Assembly (NCBI RefSeq): GCF_027587175.1
Contig: NZ_JAPCID010000018.1
Coordinates: 1 to 64,000 of the forward strand
Origin: Solirubrobacter deserti
GTDB taxonomy: Bacteria; Actinomycetota; Thermoleophilia; Solirubrobacterales; Solirubrobacteraceae
DNA length: 64,000 nucleotides
Direction: 5' to 3'
The position numbers and the translations under genes are program-made. Under the pieces are notes generated by a model, which saw only the letters and a program-made list of their open reading frames with translations, did not search any database and was not told the DNA's origin. Shown piece by piece: positions 51,199-60,025 of this stretch. How positions within the stretch are numbered: position 1 is the first letter of the stretch; every line of letters begins with the position of its first letter.

Positions 51199-54100
51199 AT
51201 GCCCAACCTCTCCGCACCGCTCGCGGCGCTCGCCGCGGGCGCGGTGGCCGCCTCCTTCGGCGTCATCGCCCCCGACGTGATGGCCGACGCCGACGCCCCC
51301 ACCGGGGCGAGCATCCTCGCTCCCACCGCCGACGAGTTCGCCGGCACCGGCGAGGTGCCGGTGCGCCTGCGCACCGGCTCGAAGATCACGGCCGTTCGCG
51401 TGTTCAACGGCACCCATGACGTCACGCGCCGGTTCTCCCGTCGTGGCGATCAGTGGACCGCGAAGCTCCCGCGTTCGGTCGTCGACCCCGGGAAGAACAA
51501 GCTCGTGGTCCAGGCGATGGCCGGGGACCGCTCCGGCGAGGCCACCACGGTCACGTTCGTGGCGGGCCGCGCCAAGCCGTCTCCGCTGACCGTCCGCAGC
51601 GGCACGGACCGGAGCGGCCAGCTCCCCGTGGCCGTCGCCACGCCGATGGCGTCACGGGCCGAGCTGACCGTCAACGGCCGCCGCGTCCGGGCCATGCACG
51701 ACAGCGTCGCCGACACGGACCACCGCTGGCTCGTGTCGCGTCAGGACGGCCTGCGCGCCGGACGCAACGCGCTGGTGGTCAGGACCTACGACCAAGACGG
51801 CCGCCACGCGGTCAAGCGCTGGACGGTCGAGCGCCCGGCGAACCTGCCGTTCGTCGAGGCGGGCGCGCAGTCGCGCGCGGCCACGGCCGGCCGGTGGCTC
51901 ACGCTCGACGGCTCGCGCAGCGAGGGCCGGCAGCTCGACTACACGTGGACGGTGGTGAAGGCTCCGAAGGGCGCCAAGCCGGAGCTGCGTCGCGCGAACT
52001 CGGCCAAGGCGTCGTTCAAGCCCGACAAGAGCGGCGTGTACGAGATCGCGCTGCGGGCCACACGCGGCGGCAAGGCGCGGGCCGCGAGCGCGGCCGGCGC
52101 GGTCCAGGACGTGACCACGGTCTACGCCGCGCCGACCTTCGGCAGCCAGGGCCTCTACGTCGGCACCGATCTCGAGCACGGCAACGACCCGGACGACTAC
52201 GCGTCCATCCGCTACGGCGGCGAGTGGTACGCAGCGGCGAACGCCACCAACCCCGACCTCTTCCTACAGATCGATCCCGCCACGCTGGCGGTCCTGCAGA
52301 CCGGCGACCACACGCAGATCACGCCCACCGCGGGCAAGATCACGATCGGCGTCTGGAACGACGCCAGCGTGCCCTACACCGACGACCGGTACGGCTCCAT
52401 GGTGTGGATCGGGACGCAGGTCGTCGCCAACAGCAGCGCGGGCAGCCAGGGCGGTGCCGGCAACCCGTACTCGAACCTGCACGGGTGGCTGACGCCGACG
52501 TCGACGAAGTCGCCCGTCCGCACCTCGCCGCAGTGGGTCTCCTCCGACTTCCTGCAGGTCCAGACGCGCGCGGAGACGAGCGCGCTGCCCCAAAACACGA
52601 TGACCGTCAACGGGCAGCCCAAGACCGTCACGCTGCCCTCCGGCGTGTCCGCCGGCTACCAGCTGGTGGTGCTCGACAACGCCGGGAACATGGTCTTCAC
52701 GCCGGACGCGTACCCCATCACCGGGAACGCGACGGCGGACACGGCGACCGAGAACCAGCTCGCCGCCGACATCGAGAACTGGAACCAGGGAACGACGATC
52801 CTGATCCAGGGCTTCGGTCCGCTGCCGAGCGTGCCCGCGAACAGCGACTTCGCCAACGAGCTCGACGCGCTCGGCGGGCGCTCGGACGTCGCCTTCCTGT
52901 TGAACGCGACGCACGACGCCAACGGCGGCGCGTACGCCCTGATCGCGGGTCAGCGCACCACCGGCAACCTCCGCGGCTGGTACGGCAAGGAGGCATCCCA
53001 CGACCGCACGGGCGGCGGCACGCTGACCGCGCTCCTCGCGCGTGATCCGGAGGCCGACAACTACGTCGCGCGCCAGAGCGACAGCGCCACCGGCAACAGC
53101 GCCGGCGCTCAGCGCTACAAGTACCTGCCGTTCGTCTACGGTGCCCCGACGCCGTGGGCCGGTGCCATCCGCAACGCCAACAACACCGCGGTCGTGCCGG
53201 CGACGGCCGGGCAGTCGGCGGCGTTGGCCTGGATCGCGGACTACGCGAGCACGAACGACTGGACGGTGACCTCGGCGACCGCGCAGTGCCCGGGCGCGCC
53301 GGACCCGATCCGCGCGTCCTACTGCACGACCAGCGCCACGGACCTGCAGAACCTCAAGGACAACATCACCAACCACCTGCCGGCGTACTCGACGACCACG
53401 AGCTTCTCGTCGGACGACTACGCCGCCGCGCAGAACAACTTCGAGTGGGAGATCGCCGACGTCGCGTCCGTCCAGGCGGACCTGAGCGCCTACGCGAACC
53501 TCTACTCGATCCAGAACTCGATCCAGGCGATCGTCGACGCGAACTCGATCGGCCAGCAGATCCAGAAGACCCAGAACCTCGAGCTGCAGGCGCAGAACTC
53601 GTCGACCTCGGATGGCATGAACATCGCGGTCGCGACGCTGCAGATGACCTCGGCGCTGCCTGACGTCGGGTCGATCGCGTCCTTCTTCGAAGGCATGATC
53701 GAGATGGCGCAGGCCGTCGGAACGCCCGACGAGCCGACCCCGTCGCTGGCCAACCAGATCGAGCTGACCGAGGCCAATGCGGGCAGCACCGTCGCGGCCA
53801 ACCTCTCCGCCGCGGCCGACAACCTCGACCAGTTCGCGCTCTACCTGGTCCAGGACCCGCAGAAGCTGTTCACCGGCGCGTACGCGTTGTCGCGCGGTGA
53901 CCTGGCGCTCACGACCGACACCAAGTCCGACCTCGTCACCGCCACCACATACGGCGTGCGCCAGTACCTTTGGGGCGCGATCCTCGGGACGAGCTACGCG
54001 GCGTTCACGGGCTCCGCGGCGATCGGGACCAATCCGGAGTGCAACTACAACGACGGCACGCCGGTGTTCCCGTTCAAGAACGTGCTGACGGGCAACAGCC

Positions 54101-54399
54101 ACTGGAGCTGGAAGGCGCCCGACTCCAGCGGCGTCCAGGTCAACTGGTGGATCGCGATGACGCAGACGAGCAACCCGCTGCAGTACGCCTACCAGCACAA
54201 CAACATCGGGCTGGACGCGTCGGTCACCAACCCGCTGTTTGCGCCGATCGACCCGTCCCTGCCGGTCGATCAGCAGGTCAACGTCGGCGCCGTGATGCCG
54301 TACTTCGCGCTCGACTACCTGCCGTTCATCCCGGTGCGCGAGGTCAACCCGGACCGCGACCCGTCGCCGGGCACCGGCTGCGTGGTGACCAAGTACTAG
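51199..54399 (+). CDS. Large secreted protein with Ig-like N-terminal domains
   Basis: 1066 residues. A signal peptide (SAPLAALAAGAVAASFGVIAP) is followed by two or three beta-sandwich repeats with bacterial Ig-like features (APTADEFAGTGEVPVRLRTG, LTVNGRRVRAM, GRNALVVRTYD) and a PKD/REJ-like segment (LTLDGSRSEGRQLDYTWTVV). A middle part (GYQLVVLDNAGNMVFTPDAY, TILIQGFGPLPSVP, RSDVAFLLNATHDANGGAY) resembles FAM3/ILEI-type lectin-like domains, a tentative reading. The C-terminal 400 residues are Asn/Gln/Ser-rich and helical with no family recognised; few Cys. It is transcribed from site G with the next gene (2-nt gap). Confidence 0.82.
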   Translation: MPNLSAPLAALAAGAVAASFGVIAPDVMADADAPTGASILAPTADEFAGTGEVPVRLRTGSKITAVRVFNGTHDVTRRFSRRGDQWTAKLPRSVVDPGKNKLVVQAMAGDRSGEATTVTFVAGRAKPSPLTVRSGTDRSGQLPVAVATPMASRAELTVNGRRVRAMHDSVADTDHRWLVSRQDGLRAGRNALVVRTYDQDGRHAVKRWTVERPANLPFVEAGAQSRAATAGRWLTLDGSRSEGRQLDYTWTVVKAPKGAKPELRRANSAKASFKPDKSGVYEIALRATRGGKARAASAAGAVQDVTTVYAAPTFGSQGLYVGTDLEHGNDPDDYASIRYGGEWYAAANATNPDLFLQIDPATLAVLQTGDHTQITPTAGKITIGVWNDASVPYTDDRYGSMVWIGTQVVANSSAGSQGGAGNPYSNLHGWLTPTSTKSPVRTSPQWVSSDFLQVQTRAETSALPQNTMTVNGQPKTVTLPSGVSAGYQLVVLDNAGNMVFTPDAYPITGNATADTATENQLAADIENWNQGTTILIQGFGPLPSVPANSDFANELDALGGRSDVAFLLNATHDANGGAYALIAGQRTTGNLRGWYGKEASHDRTGGGTLTALLARDPEADNYVARQSDSATGNSAGAQRYKYLPFVYGAPTPWAGAIRNANNTAVVPATAGQSAALAWIADYASTNDWTVTSATAQCPGAPDPIRASYCTTSATDLQNLKDNITNHLPAYSTTTSFSSDDYAAAQNNFEWEIADVASVQADLSAYANLYSIQNSIQAIVDANSIGQQIQKTQNLELQAQNSSTSDGMNIAVATLQMTSALPDVGSIASFFEGMIEMAQAVGTPDEPTPSLANQIELTEANAGSTVAANLSAAADNLDQFALYLVQDPQKLFTGAYALSRGDLALTTDTKSDLVTATTYGVRQYLWGAILGTSYAAFTGSAAIGTNPECNYNDGTPVFPFKNVLTGNSHWSWKAPDSSGVQVNWWIAMTQTSNPLQYAYQHNNIGLDASVTNPLFAPIDPSLPVDQQVNVGAVMPYFALDYLPFIPVREVNPDRDPSPGTGCVVTKY

Positions 54400-54401
54400 C
54401 T

Positions 54402-56543
54402 ATGCGCACCCGCCGGGAGCTCATGGCCGACGCCGGCCGCCTGACCCTTGCGGGGATGGCGGCCGGCCCGGCCCTCAAGACGATCACGGGCGCCGCCTCC
54501 GCGGCGCCCGTCCCGGCGCGGGCGTTGCCGACCGGTGCCGGCTGGACCAACCACGAATACTGGACCTTCGCGGACTGGGCCCTGGCCGCCGCCGAGGCGG
54601 CCTGGGACGAGCGGGTCGGCTTCTACGGCTCGGACATCCGGACGTCCTGCGCGATGCTGTCGGCGCACGCGATCGCCGCGCAGACCCGATACGCCGGGGG
54701 CCCGACGCGCAACGACGCGCGCGCGAAGCGGATGGCGGAGGCGCTCGTCCAGGCGCCGCCGTTCAAGCCCGCGACGGACGGCCGCAGCACGGGCTCGACC
54801 GACCTGCGGACCAGCGGCCAGACGCACACGCCCGGGTGGACCGCATCGCCGACGACCAACACGGGCGAGCAGCACGTCTCGATCGACCCGAAGGTCGCCG
54901 AGGCGCTGGCCCGAGCCTGGCTCGTGCGGGACACGATCGGCCTGAGCGCGGACACCGCGGCGCTGATCGTCGAACGCATCCAGTCGACCGCCGAGGGCGT
55001 CTTCTTCCGCTACCCGAACATCCGGCTCAACCAGATCAACTGGTACCTCGAGCTCTACCTGTGGGCCGCGGTCACGGCCGACGACCCGAAGCGCTGGCTG
55101 TCTGAGTTCCGCGACCAGCTGCGGCGCTGGTGCACAGGCGCCGAGAAAGCCGTCGCGCCGTGGTCGATCCCGAACCTGGGCCCGAGCTGGAACTTCCATC
55201 GCGATCCGCTGTCGGGTCTCGACGCCGCCGAGAACATCGAGTCCAACGAGTACTGCAACATCATCCTGGACTCGCTCAGCTACCTGAAGGAGGCCAAGGC
55301 GCACGGCCTCGTGCTCAGCACCCAGCAGAGGAAGGTCCTGCGCGCGTGGTCCAAGCGCGCGCTGCCCGCCTACTGGACGCACGCGGGCTACCCGAACTGG
55401 GACACCGGCCTGTTCCTGCGCCGCTGGCACCTCGGCCGCTACTGGGCTTGGTCGCTCGGCGGGTTGTTCGCGATCATGCTCAACGACGAGCAGGGCGACG
55501 CGAGCGACGCCGCGACCGCGAAGTACCTGTTCGACCGGGCGCTGGTGACCTACACGCGCTGGGCGAGGCTGCGCGGGCAGGCCGTGCCGCAGACCCCGAC
55601 CTATCCGGTCAGGTCCCAGCTCACGCCGAACGCGCCCGACATGGCAGCGCGCTTCGTGCTCCTCGCGGCGCGTGCCGTCGCCCACGACGTCGAGCAGCTG
55701 CCCGCGAAGGCGCCGGCCGCCATGTACGCGTACGACCCGTCGATCGGCCGCCTGACCGTCACGACCAGCCGGTACAACACGGCGATCCTCGCGCAGAACA
55801 ACGGCGCGTTCCCGTACGGCGGGCTCGACCTGTGCCGGCTCTCGGACGCCGACCAGCGCGTGGCCGCGTCGATCGGCGGCGAAGGCGCGGCGAACTTCGG
55901 CGTGATCGTCTCCGACGGCCACCGGGACGTGGTCGCGAGCGCCGCCCCGAGGCGCCGCGGCGGACCGGCTCCGATGACGATGACGATGGGCCCGCCGGGC
56001 CGCGTGACGGAGGGCGAGAAGTACCCCGACCAGCCCTACGCCGGCCCGTTCAAAGCGCTCGAGGTCACGGGTGAGCGCAGCGGCGGCGGCGTGACCGTGC
56101 GCTCGACCCACGCCTTCCGGACTGACCGCATCACCGCGACCTGGAAGGTGACGCGCGGCGCCGGCCGGGCGGCGCTGGACGTCGACGCGCACTTCCCGTC
56201 CTACGGGACGGACGCGACGATCACAGCCGTGCTCGAGACCGGGCACTCGCGGCGCCTGACCGCGGCCTCCGGAACGATCGCGCTGGACGAGGTCGCGTAC
56301 TTCTACATCAAGAGCGCGGAGCCCGAAGCGGGCTACGTCGTGGTGCCACGGGCGGCGCCGGACGGCGCGCGCACCGCCGTCATCAGGCCGGGTGCGCAGC
56401 CGGCCGCGCCGCTGCCCGGGCCGACGCTCGTGATCGAGCTCGCCCGCCGCGACCGCGTGTTCCGCTCGGAGTCGCTGCAGGTGTCGATCGCCGTGGCGAG
56501 CACGGCGGCGGAGGCGGCCAAGGTGGCGCGGACGCTGCGCTGA
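54402..56543 (+). CDS. Secreted protein, possible Tat substrate, of unknown function
   Basis: 713 residues. The N-terminus MRTRRELMADAGRLTLAGMA looks like a Tat signal with adjacent arginines. The middle is helical and Trp/Tyr-rich (FADWALAAAEAAWDERVGFY, RLNQINWYLELYLWAAVTAD, PSWNFHRDPLS, HAGYPNWDTGLFLRRWHLGR); the C-terminal part is strand-rich. An alpha/alpha barrel followed by a beta-sandwich would fit a polysaccharide lyase or glycosidase, but I see no diagnostic motif, so this is only a hypothesis. It follows the 1066-residue gene by 2 nt and is probably its functional partner. Confidence 0.8.
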   Translation: MRTRRELMADAGRLTLAGMAAGPALKTITGAASAAPVPARALPTGAGWTNHEYWTFADWALAAAEAAWDERVGFYGSDIRTSCAMLSAHAIAAQTRYAGGPTRNDARAKRMAEALVQAPPFKPATDGRSTGSTDLRTSGQTHTPGWTASPTTNTGEQHVSIDPKVAEALARAWLVRDTIGLSADTAALIVERIQSTAEGVFFRYPNIRLNQINWYLELYLWAAVTADDPKRWLSEFRDQLRRWCTGAEKAVAPWSIPNLGPSWNFHRDPLSGLDAAENIESNEYCNIILDSLSYLKEAKAHGLVLSTQQRKVLRAWSKRALPAYWTHAGYPNWDTGLFLRRWHLGRYWAWSLGGLFAIMLNDEQGDASDAATAKYLFDRALVTYTRWARLRGQAVPQTPTYPVRSQLTPNAPDMAARFVLLAARAVAHDVEQLPAKAPAAMYAYDPSIGRLTVTTSRYNTAILAQNNGAFPYGGLDLCRLSDADQRVAASIGGEGAANFGVIVSDGHRDVVASAAPRRRGGPAPMTMTMGPPGRVTEGEKYPDQPYAGPFKALEVTGERSGGGVTVRSTHAFRTDRITATWKVTRGAGRAALDVDAHFPSYGTDATITAVLETGHSRRLTAASGTIALDEVAYFYIKSAEPEAGYVVVPRAAPDGARTAVIRPGAQPAAPLPGPTLVIELARRDRVFRSESLQVSIAVASTAAEAAKVARTLR

Positions 56544-56594
56544 GCGTCGCGCCGTGGGTGCTCGGGACCGTGCCGCGGCCGTCCGCCGCGGCGC

Positions 56595-57524
56595 TCACCC
56601 CGACAGCTCGGCCCAGATCACCTTGCCGGCTGGGGTGCGGTGTGCGCCCCAGCGGGTGGCGAGCGCATCGACGAGCTGCAGCCCGCGACCCGACGTCGAC
56701 GTGGACGTCGCTTCCCGGATGACAGGCATCGTCGGGCTTCCGTCGGCCACGAGGAGCCGCACCGTCGTGCCGTGGCTGCGCAGCGAGACCGTGACCTGCG
56801 GGTGGCCGTGGATGACGGCGTTGGCGACCAGTTCGGTGACGACGAGCCGAGCGTTCGCGAGCGTCTCGCCCTGATGGCCCAGGCGGTGCAGCGCGTCGAC
56901 GACCAGCCCTCGCGCCTCGCGCGCCGCGGCATGGTCGCTCGCGAGCGGCCATCGGTCCGTGGGGTCCGTGTGAGCCACCACGGCGGAGTGGAGGTGGCAC
57001 ACGCGCTCGACCTCGTCGGCCGCGACGCAGTCGCTGTGGTACGCGCAGTACAGGGAGAACGGCATGCGCTCGCCCAGCTGGTTCCACAGCGTCTCGAGGT
57101 CCACGGCCGCCACCACGCTGCCCGCCTCCCACAGCAGCGCCACCATCTCGCCGAACAGGCGGACGGGCTGTCCGTGGGCGCCGGCGGCCTCGACGAGGCC
57201 CCCGATGTGCGCGAAGAACGCGTCGGGATCGACGCCGTCGTCGGTGGTGATGCGCTTGAGCGTCGCGGCGGCGTCGAGCCACAGCAACGTGCCGTCCTCA
57301 ACCGCTGCGGTGGCATCGACGCCGGCGTCTCGGAGATCCGACTCGAGCGCGGCACGGTGCGCCTCGGTGGCGATGACGATGCCCGTCGCTCCGGAGCGCA
57401 GACCCTCGCTCAGGTAGGCGCTGACACCGTCGATCAGCTGCGAGTCACGTTCGTAGAGCTGGACGACGTGGTCGCCGGTGGCCACGGCATGAGGGGCGAT
57501 CGTGGTCGGCACGGGGATGCGCAT
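56595..57524 (-). CDS. MEDS-domain plus HATPase (anti-sigma regulatory) protein
   Basis: 309 residues from ATG at 57524. The N-terminal 170 residues match MEDS (HVVQLYERDSQLIDGVSAYL, GLRSGATGIVIATEAH, RLFGEMVALLWEAG, SLYCAYHSD). The C-terminal part is a RsbW-like HATPase domain (ARLVVTELVANAVIHGHPQVTV, STSGRGLQLVDALATRWG). It may bind ATP and an anti-sigma-factor antagonist or a sigma factor. It follows the RsbU-type phosphatase gene by 63 nt, forming a partner-switching stress module. Confidence 0.9.
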   Translation of the reverse strand: MRIPVPTTIAPHAVATGDHVVQLYERDSQLIDGVSAYLSEGLRSGATGIVIATEAHRAALESDLRDAGVDATAAVEDGTLLWLDAAATLKRITTDDGVDPDAFFAHIGGLVEAAGAHGQPVRLFGEMVALLWEAGSVVAAVDLETLWNQLGERMPFSLYCAYHSDCVAADEVERVCHLHSAVVAHTDPTDRWPLASDHAAAREARGLVVDALHRLGHQGETLANARLVVTELVANAVIHGHPQVTVSLRSHGTTVRLLVADGSPTMPVIREATSTSTSGRGLQLVDALATRWGAHRTPAGKVIWAELSG

Positions 57525-57587
57525 GCTAGCCGCGGTCGGGCACCGCGATCAACTCCACGGTCAGCAATGCGGGGTGATCCGCGTACG

Positions 57588-59606
57588 TCACGCGCGCGGC
57601 ACCCGGATGACGACGATCGCGACGTCGTCTCGCAACGGCGCGGCAGCGTGGGCGAGCGCGGCGTCGACCAGCGCGTTGGCCACGCCGGACGGCGAGGCGC
57701 CGCGGTGGCGTGTCAGCGTCGTCTGAACGCCTTCGAGCCCGAACAGCACGCCCGCGGCACGCGCCTCCGTCAGGCCGTCCGTGTAGAGCACGAGCGTGTC
57801 GCCCGCCGCGAGCGTGTGGTGCGCGACCTCGAACGCGTTGACGGGGAATCCGGTGACGCCGAGCAGGGGACCGCGTGCAGGGCTTTCGTGGAAGCTGCCG
57901 TCGGCACGCCAGATCAGCGCGGGGGGATGGCCGCCGGACCCGATGCTGACGGTGACCTCGCTGCGATCGGCCGAAGCGCTGAGCCGGAGAAACGTGGCTG
58001 TGGTGAAGCGCGTGGTGTTCGAGCGCAGCAGCGCGTGGTTGAGCGTCATCAGGACGGTCACCGGCTCGGTGTCGAACATCGCGGCCGTACGCACGGTGTG
58101 CCGGGTCAGCGCGGTCTGCGAGGCGGCCTCGGGGCCGCTGCCGCACACGTCGCCCAGGACGAGGCCCCAGGTGTCGTCGCCGAGCGCGAAGACGTCGTAG
58201 AAGTCCCCGCCGACGAGCTCGGTGCCCGCGTGGTAGTGGGCGCCCAGCTCCAGTCCCGGGATCGCGGGCAGGTCAGGGGGAAGCAGGCTCCGCTGCAGGG
58301 CGAGCGCGACCTGGTCGCGCTGGTGCAGAGCTGCCTCGCGCGCGGCGGCCTCGCGACGCGCCGACTGCAGCAGCTCGGCGTTGGCGATCGCGACCGCCGC
58401 CGTGGACGCGATGCTCGCCGCGGCGGCTTCCGCCTCGGCGTCGAAGACCGCGGCATCGCGATGTCCGAACACCATCCCGCCCGCGATCGTGCCGTCGGAC
58501 GTCCGGATCGGCACGGCCAGGTAGCTGCGCACCGGCTCCGGGAGGCCCGGGCGTGCCGCGCCGATGTCGTCGCTGCGGACGATGCGGGTCTCGGTGAAGT
58601 CGCGTTCGAACACGCCGAACTCGGCACCGGTCAGATCGGTCGCCGCGTCGGTGGCCGTCTGGAGGATCTCGTCGAGCTCGAGCCGGGCCACGATGGCGCG
58701 ACTGACCTGCACGAGCGCGGCGCTGCGGCGACGCTGGCGCTCCGCTTCCTCGCGCGCACGGCGTTCGGAGTCCTCGAGGCGTTGCTGGGCCTCACGGCGC
58801 TCGGTCAGGTCGCGTGTGACCTTGGCGAACCCGAGGAGCACTCCGCGAGCGTCGCGGAGGGCCGTGATGACGACGTTGGCCCAGAACAGCGTGCCGTCCT
58901 TGCGAAGCCGCCATCCCTCCTCCTCGAAGCGGCCCTCGCGCGCCGCGACCTCCAGCTCGTACGCGGGGTGCCGTCGAGCGCGGGCGGCCTCGGTGTAGAA
59001 CAGCTCGAAGTGCCGGCCGATCGCTTCATCGGCCGTGTAGCCCTTGATGCGTTCGGCGCCGGCGTTCCACGTCTGGATCACGCCGGACGCGTCGAGCACG
59101 AAGATCGCGTAGTCGCGCACGGTCGTGACCAGCAGCCGGAACTGCTCGAGCTCGGCATTGGCGATGCGAAGCTCCGTCGCCGTCGAGCGGAGCTGCTCGG
59201 TCGCCAGCTGGCGGCTGGTGAGGTCGCGCGTCACCTTTCCGAAGCCCACGAGCGCGCCTTCCTCGTCGCGCAGCGCGGTGATGACGACGTCGGCCCAGAA
59301 CGTCGTGCCGTCCTTGCGCACCCGCCAGCCTTCGGCCTCATAGCGCCCGGTCAGCCGCGCGGATTCCAGGATCTGCTCCGGGACCCCCTCGGCGACCGCC
59401 TCGGCCGGATAGAACACGGAGAAGTGGCGCCCGACGATCTCGTCCGCCTCATAGCCCTTCAGCCGGCGGGCGCCACCGTTCCACGTCACGACGTGGCCGG
59501 AGTCGTCCAGCAGGAAGATCGCGTAGTCCGGCTGGGAATCGACCAGAAGCCGCAGGTAGTCGTCCGCGCGGCTGGAGGCACTCGTCTTGGCGCGTCGACC
59601 GCTCAT
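57588..59606 (-). CDS. PAS-PAS-GAF-SpoIIE phosphatase (RsbU/RsbP-like)
   Basis: 672 residues from ATG at 59606. Two near-identical PAS/PAC units (RLLVDSQPDYAIFLLDDSGH and RLLVTTVRDYAIFVLDASGV, each followed by GWR(V/L)RKDGT(T/L)FWA(D/N)VVITALRD) suggest internal duplication. Then a coiled coil, a GAF domain (LVQVSRAIVARLELDEILQTA, YLAVPIRTSDG) and a PP2C-type SpoIIE phosphatase (GTELVGGDFYDVF, VLGDVCGSGPEAA, LYTDGLTEAR, RDDVAIVVIRVP) with the metal-binding Asp residues. It dephosphorylates an anti-anti-sigma factor in response to redox or light signals (family knowledge; ligand unknown). Confidence 0.95.
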   Translation of the reverse strand: MSGRRAKTSASSRADDYLRLLVDSQPDYAIFLLDDSGHVVTWNGGARRLKGYEADEIVGRHFSVFYPAEAVAEGVPEQILESARLTGRYEAEGWRVRKDGTTFWADVVITALRDEEGALVGFGKVTRDLTSRQLATEQLRSTATELRIANAELEQFRLLVTTVRDYAIFVLDASGVIQTWNAGAERIKGYTADEAIGRHFELFYTEAARARRHPAYELEVAAREGRFEEEGWRLRKDGTLFWANVVITALRDARGVLLGFAKVTRDLTERREAQQRLEDSERRAREEAERQRRRSAALVQVSRAIVARLELDEILQTATDAATDLTGAEFGVFERDFTETRIVRSDDIGAARPGLPEPVRSYLAVPIRTSDGTIAGGMVFGHRDAAVFDAEAEAAAASIASTAAVAIANAELLQSARREAAAREAALHQRDQVALALQRSLLPPDLPAIPGLELGAHYHAGTELVGGDFYDVFALGDDTWGLVLGDVCGSGPEAASQTALTRHTVRTAAMFDTEPVTVLMTLNHALLRSNTTRFTTATFLRLSASADRSEVTVSIGSGGHPPALIWRADGSFHESPARGPLLGVTGFPVNAFEVAHHTLAAGDTLVLYTDGLTEARAAGVLFGLEGVQTTLTRHRGASPSGVANALVDAALAHAAAPLRDDVAIVVIRVPRA

Positions 59607-60025
59607 CGCCTTGACCCTAACCGGTCCCAGCCGACACGGCGCTGGCGCCAAGACAATCGCGCGTCCGCGCCTCCTGCGGGCGCACGCGGTAGTTGAGGCC
59701 GAATGCCGCCGTCGTCGGGCCGCCTGTGCTCATCGAGCAGCACTGCTTGACGAGCTCGGGACGTGACCCGTTGCGCGAGGTCAACGAATGCGACGGCCGG
59801 TTGACCGCTGCTTCCTCGCACACGCCGGAGCGACGGACGGTCCCGCGCTGCCGGTGCGCGGACGAGTCGGGGCGATCGACGCGTCCCGTTCTACCCGGCA
59901 GCAGCGGGTCGCTTCGGCCCGCCTAGGCAGAGCGCCTGCCTCGTGAACAATCCGTAGCCGGCTCCGGGTTCCGGACCGCGGCGTCCGTAGTGTCGCGCTC
60001 ACTTCACCAGAGATTTGGAGCTTCA
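59607..60025. promoter_or_regulatory. 419-bp divergent intergenic region
   Basis: This gap separates the phosphatase gene from the secreted propeller gene and must hold both promoters. I find no convincing gene: short frames here have random-looking composition and no ribosome site. Small inverted repeats are visible (for example GCTC-ATC-GAGC near 59728). No clear -10/-35 pair or Pho box was identified. Confidence 0.4.

Noticed and set aside
52264-54198. Minus-strand frame of 644 codons
   Set aside because: Shadow of the 1066-residue secreted protein; no motifs and Arg/Val-rich composition.
54396-56246. Minus-strand frame of 616 codons
   Set aside because: Antisense to the 713-residue secreted protein with a signal sequence; no recognisable domain.
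56640-59696. Plus-strand frame of 1018 codons
   Set aside because: Antisense to the MEDS/HATPase and RsbU genes, which have full domain sets.
59693-59926. 77-codon plus-strand frame in the gap before the propeller gene
   Set aside because: No ribosome site, random-looking composition; treated as intergenic.
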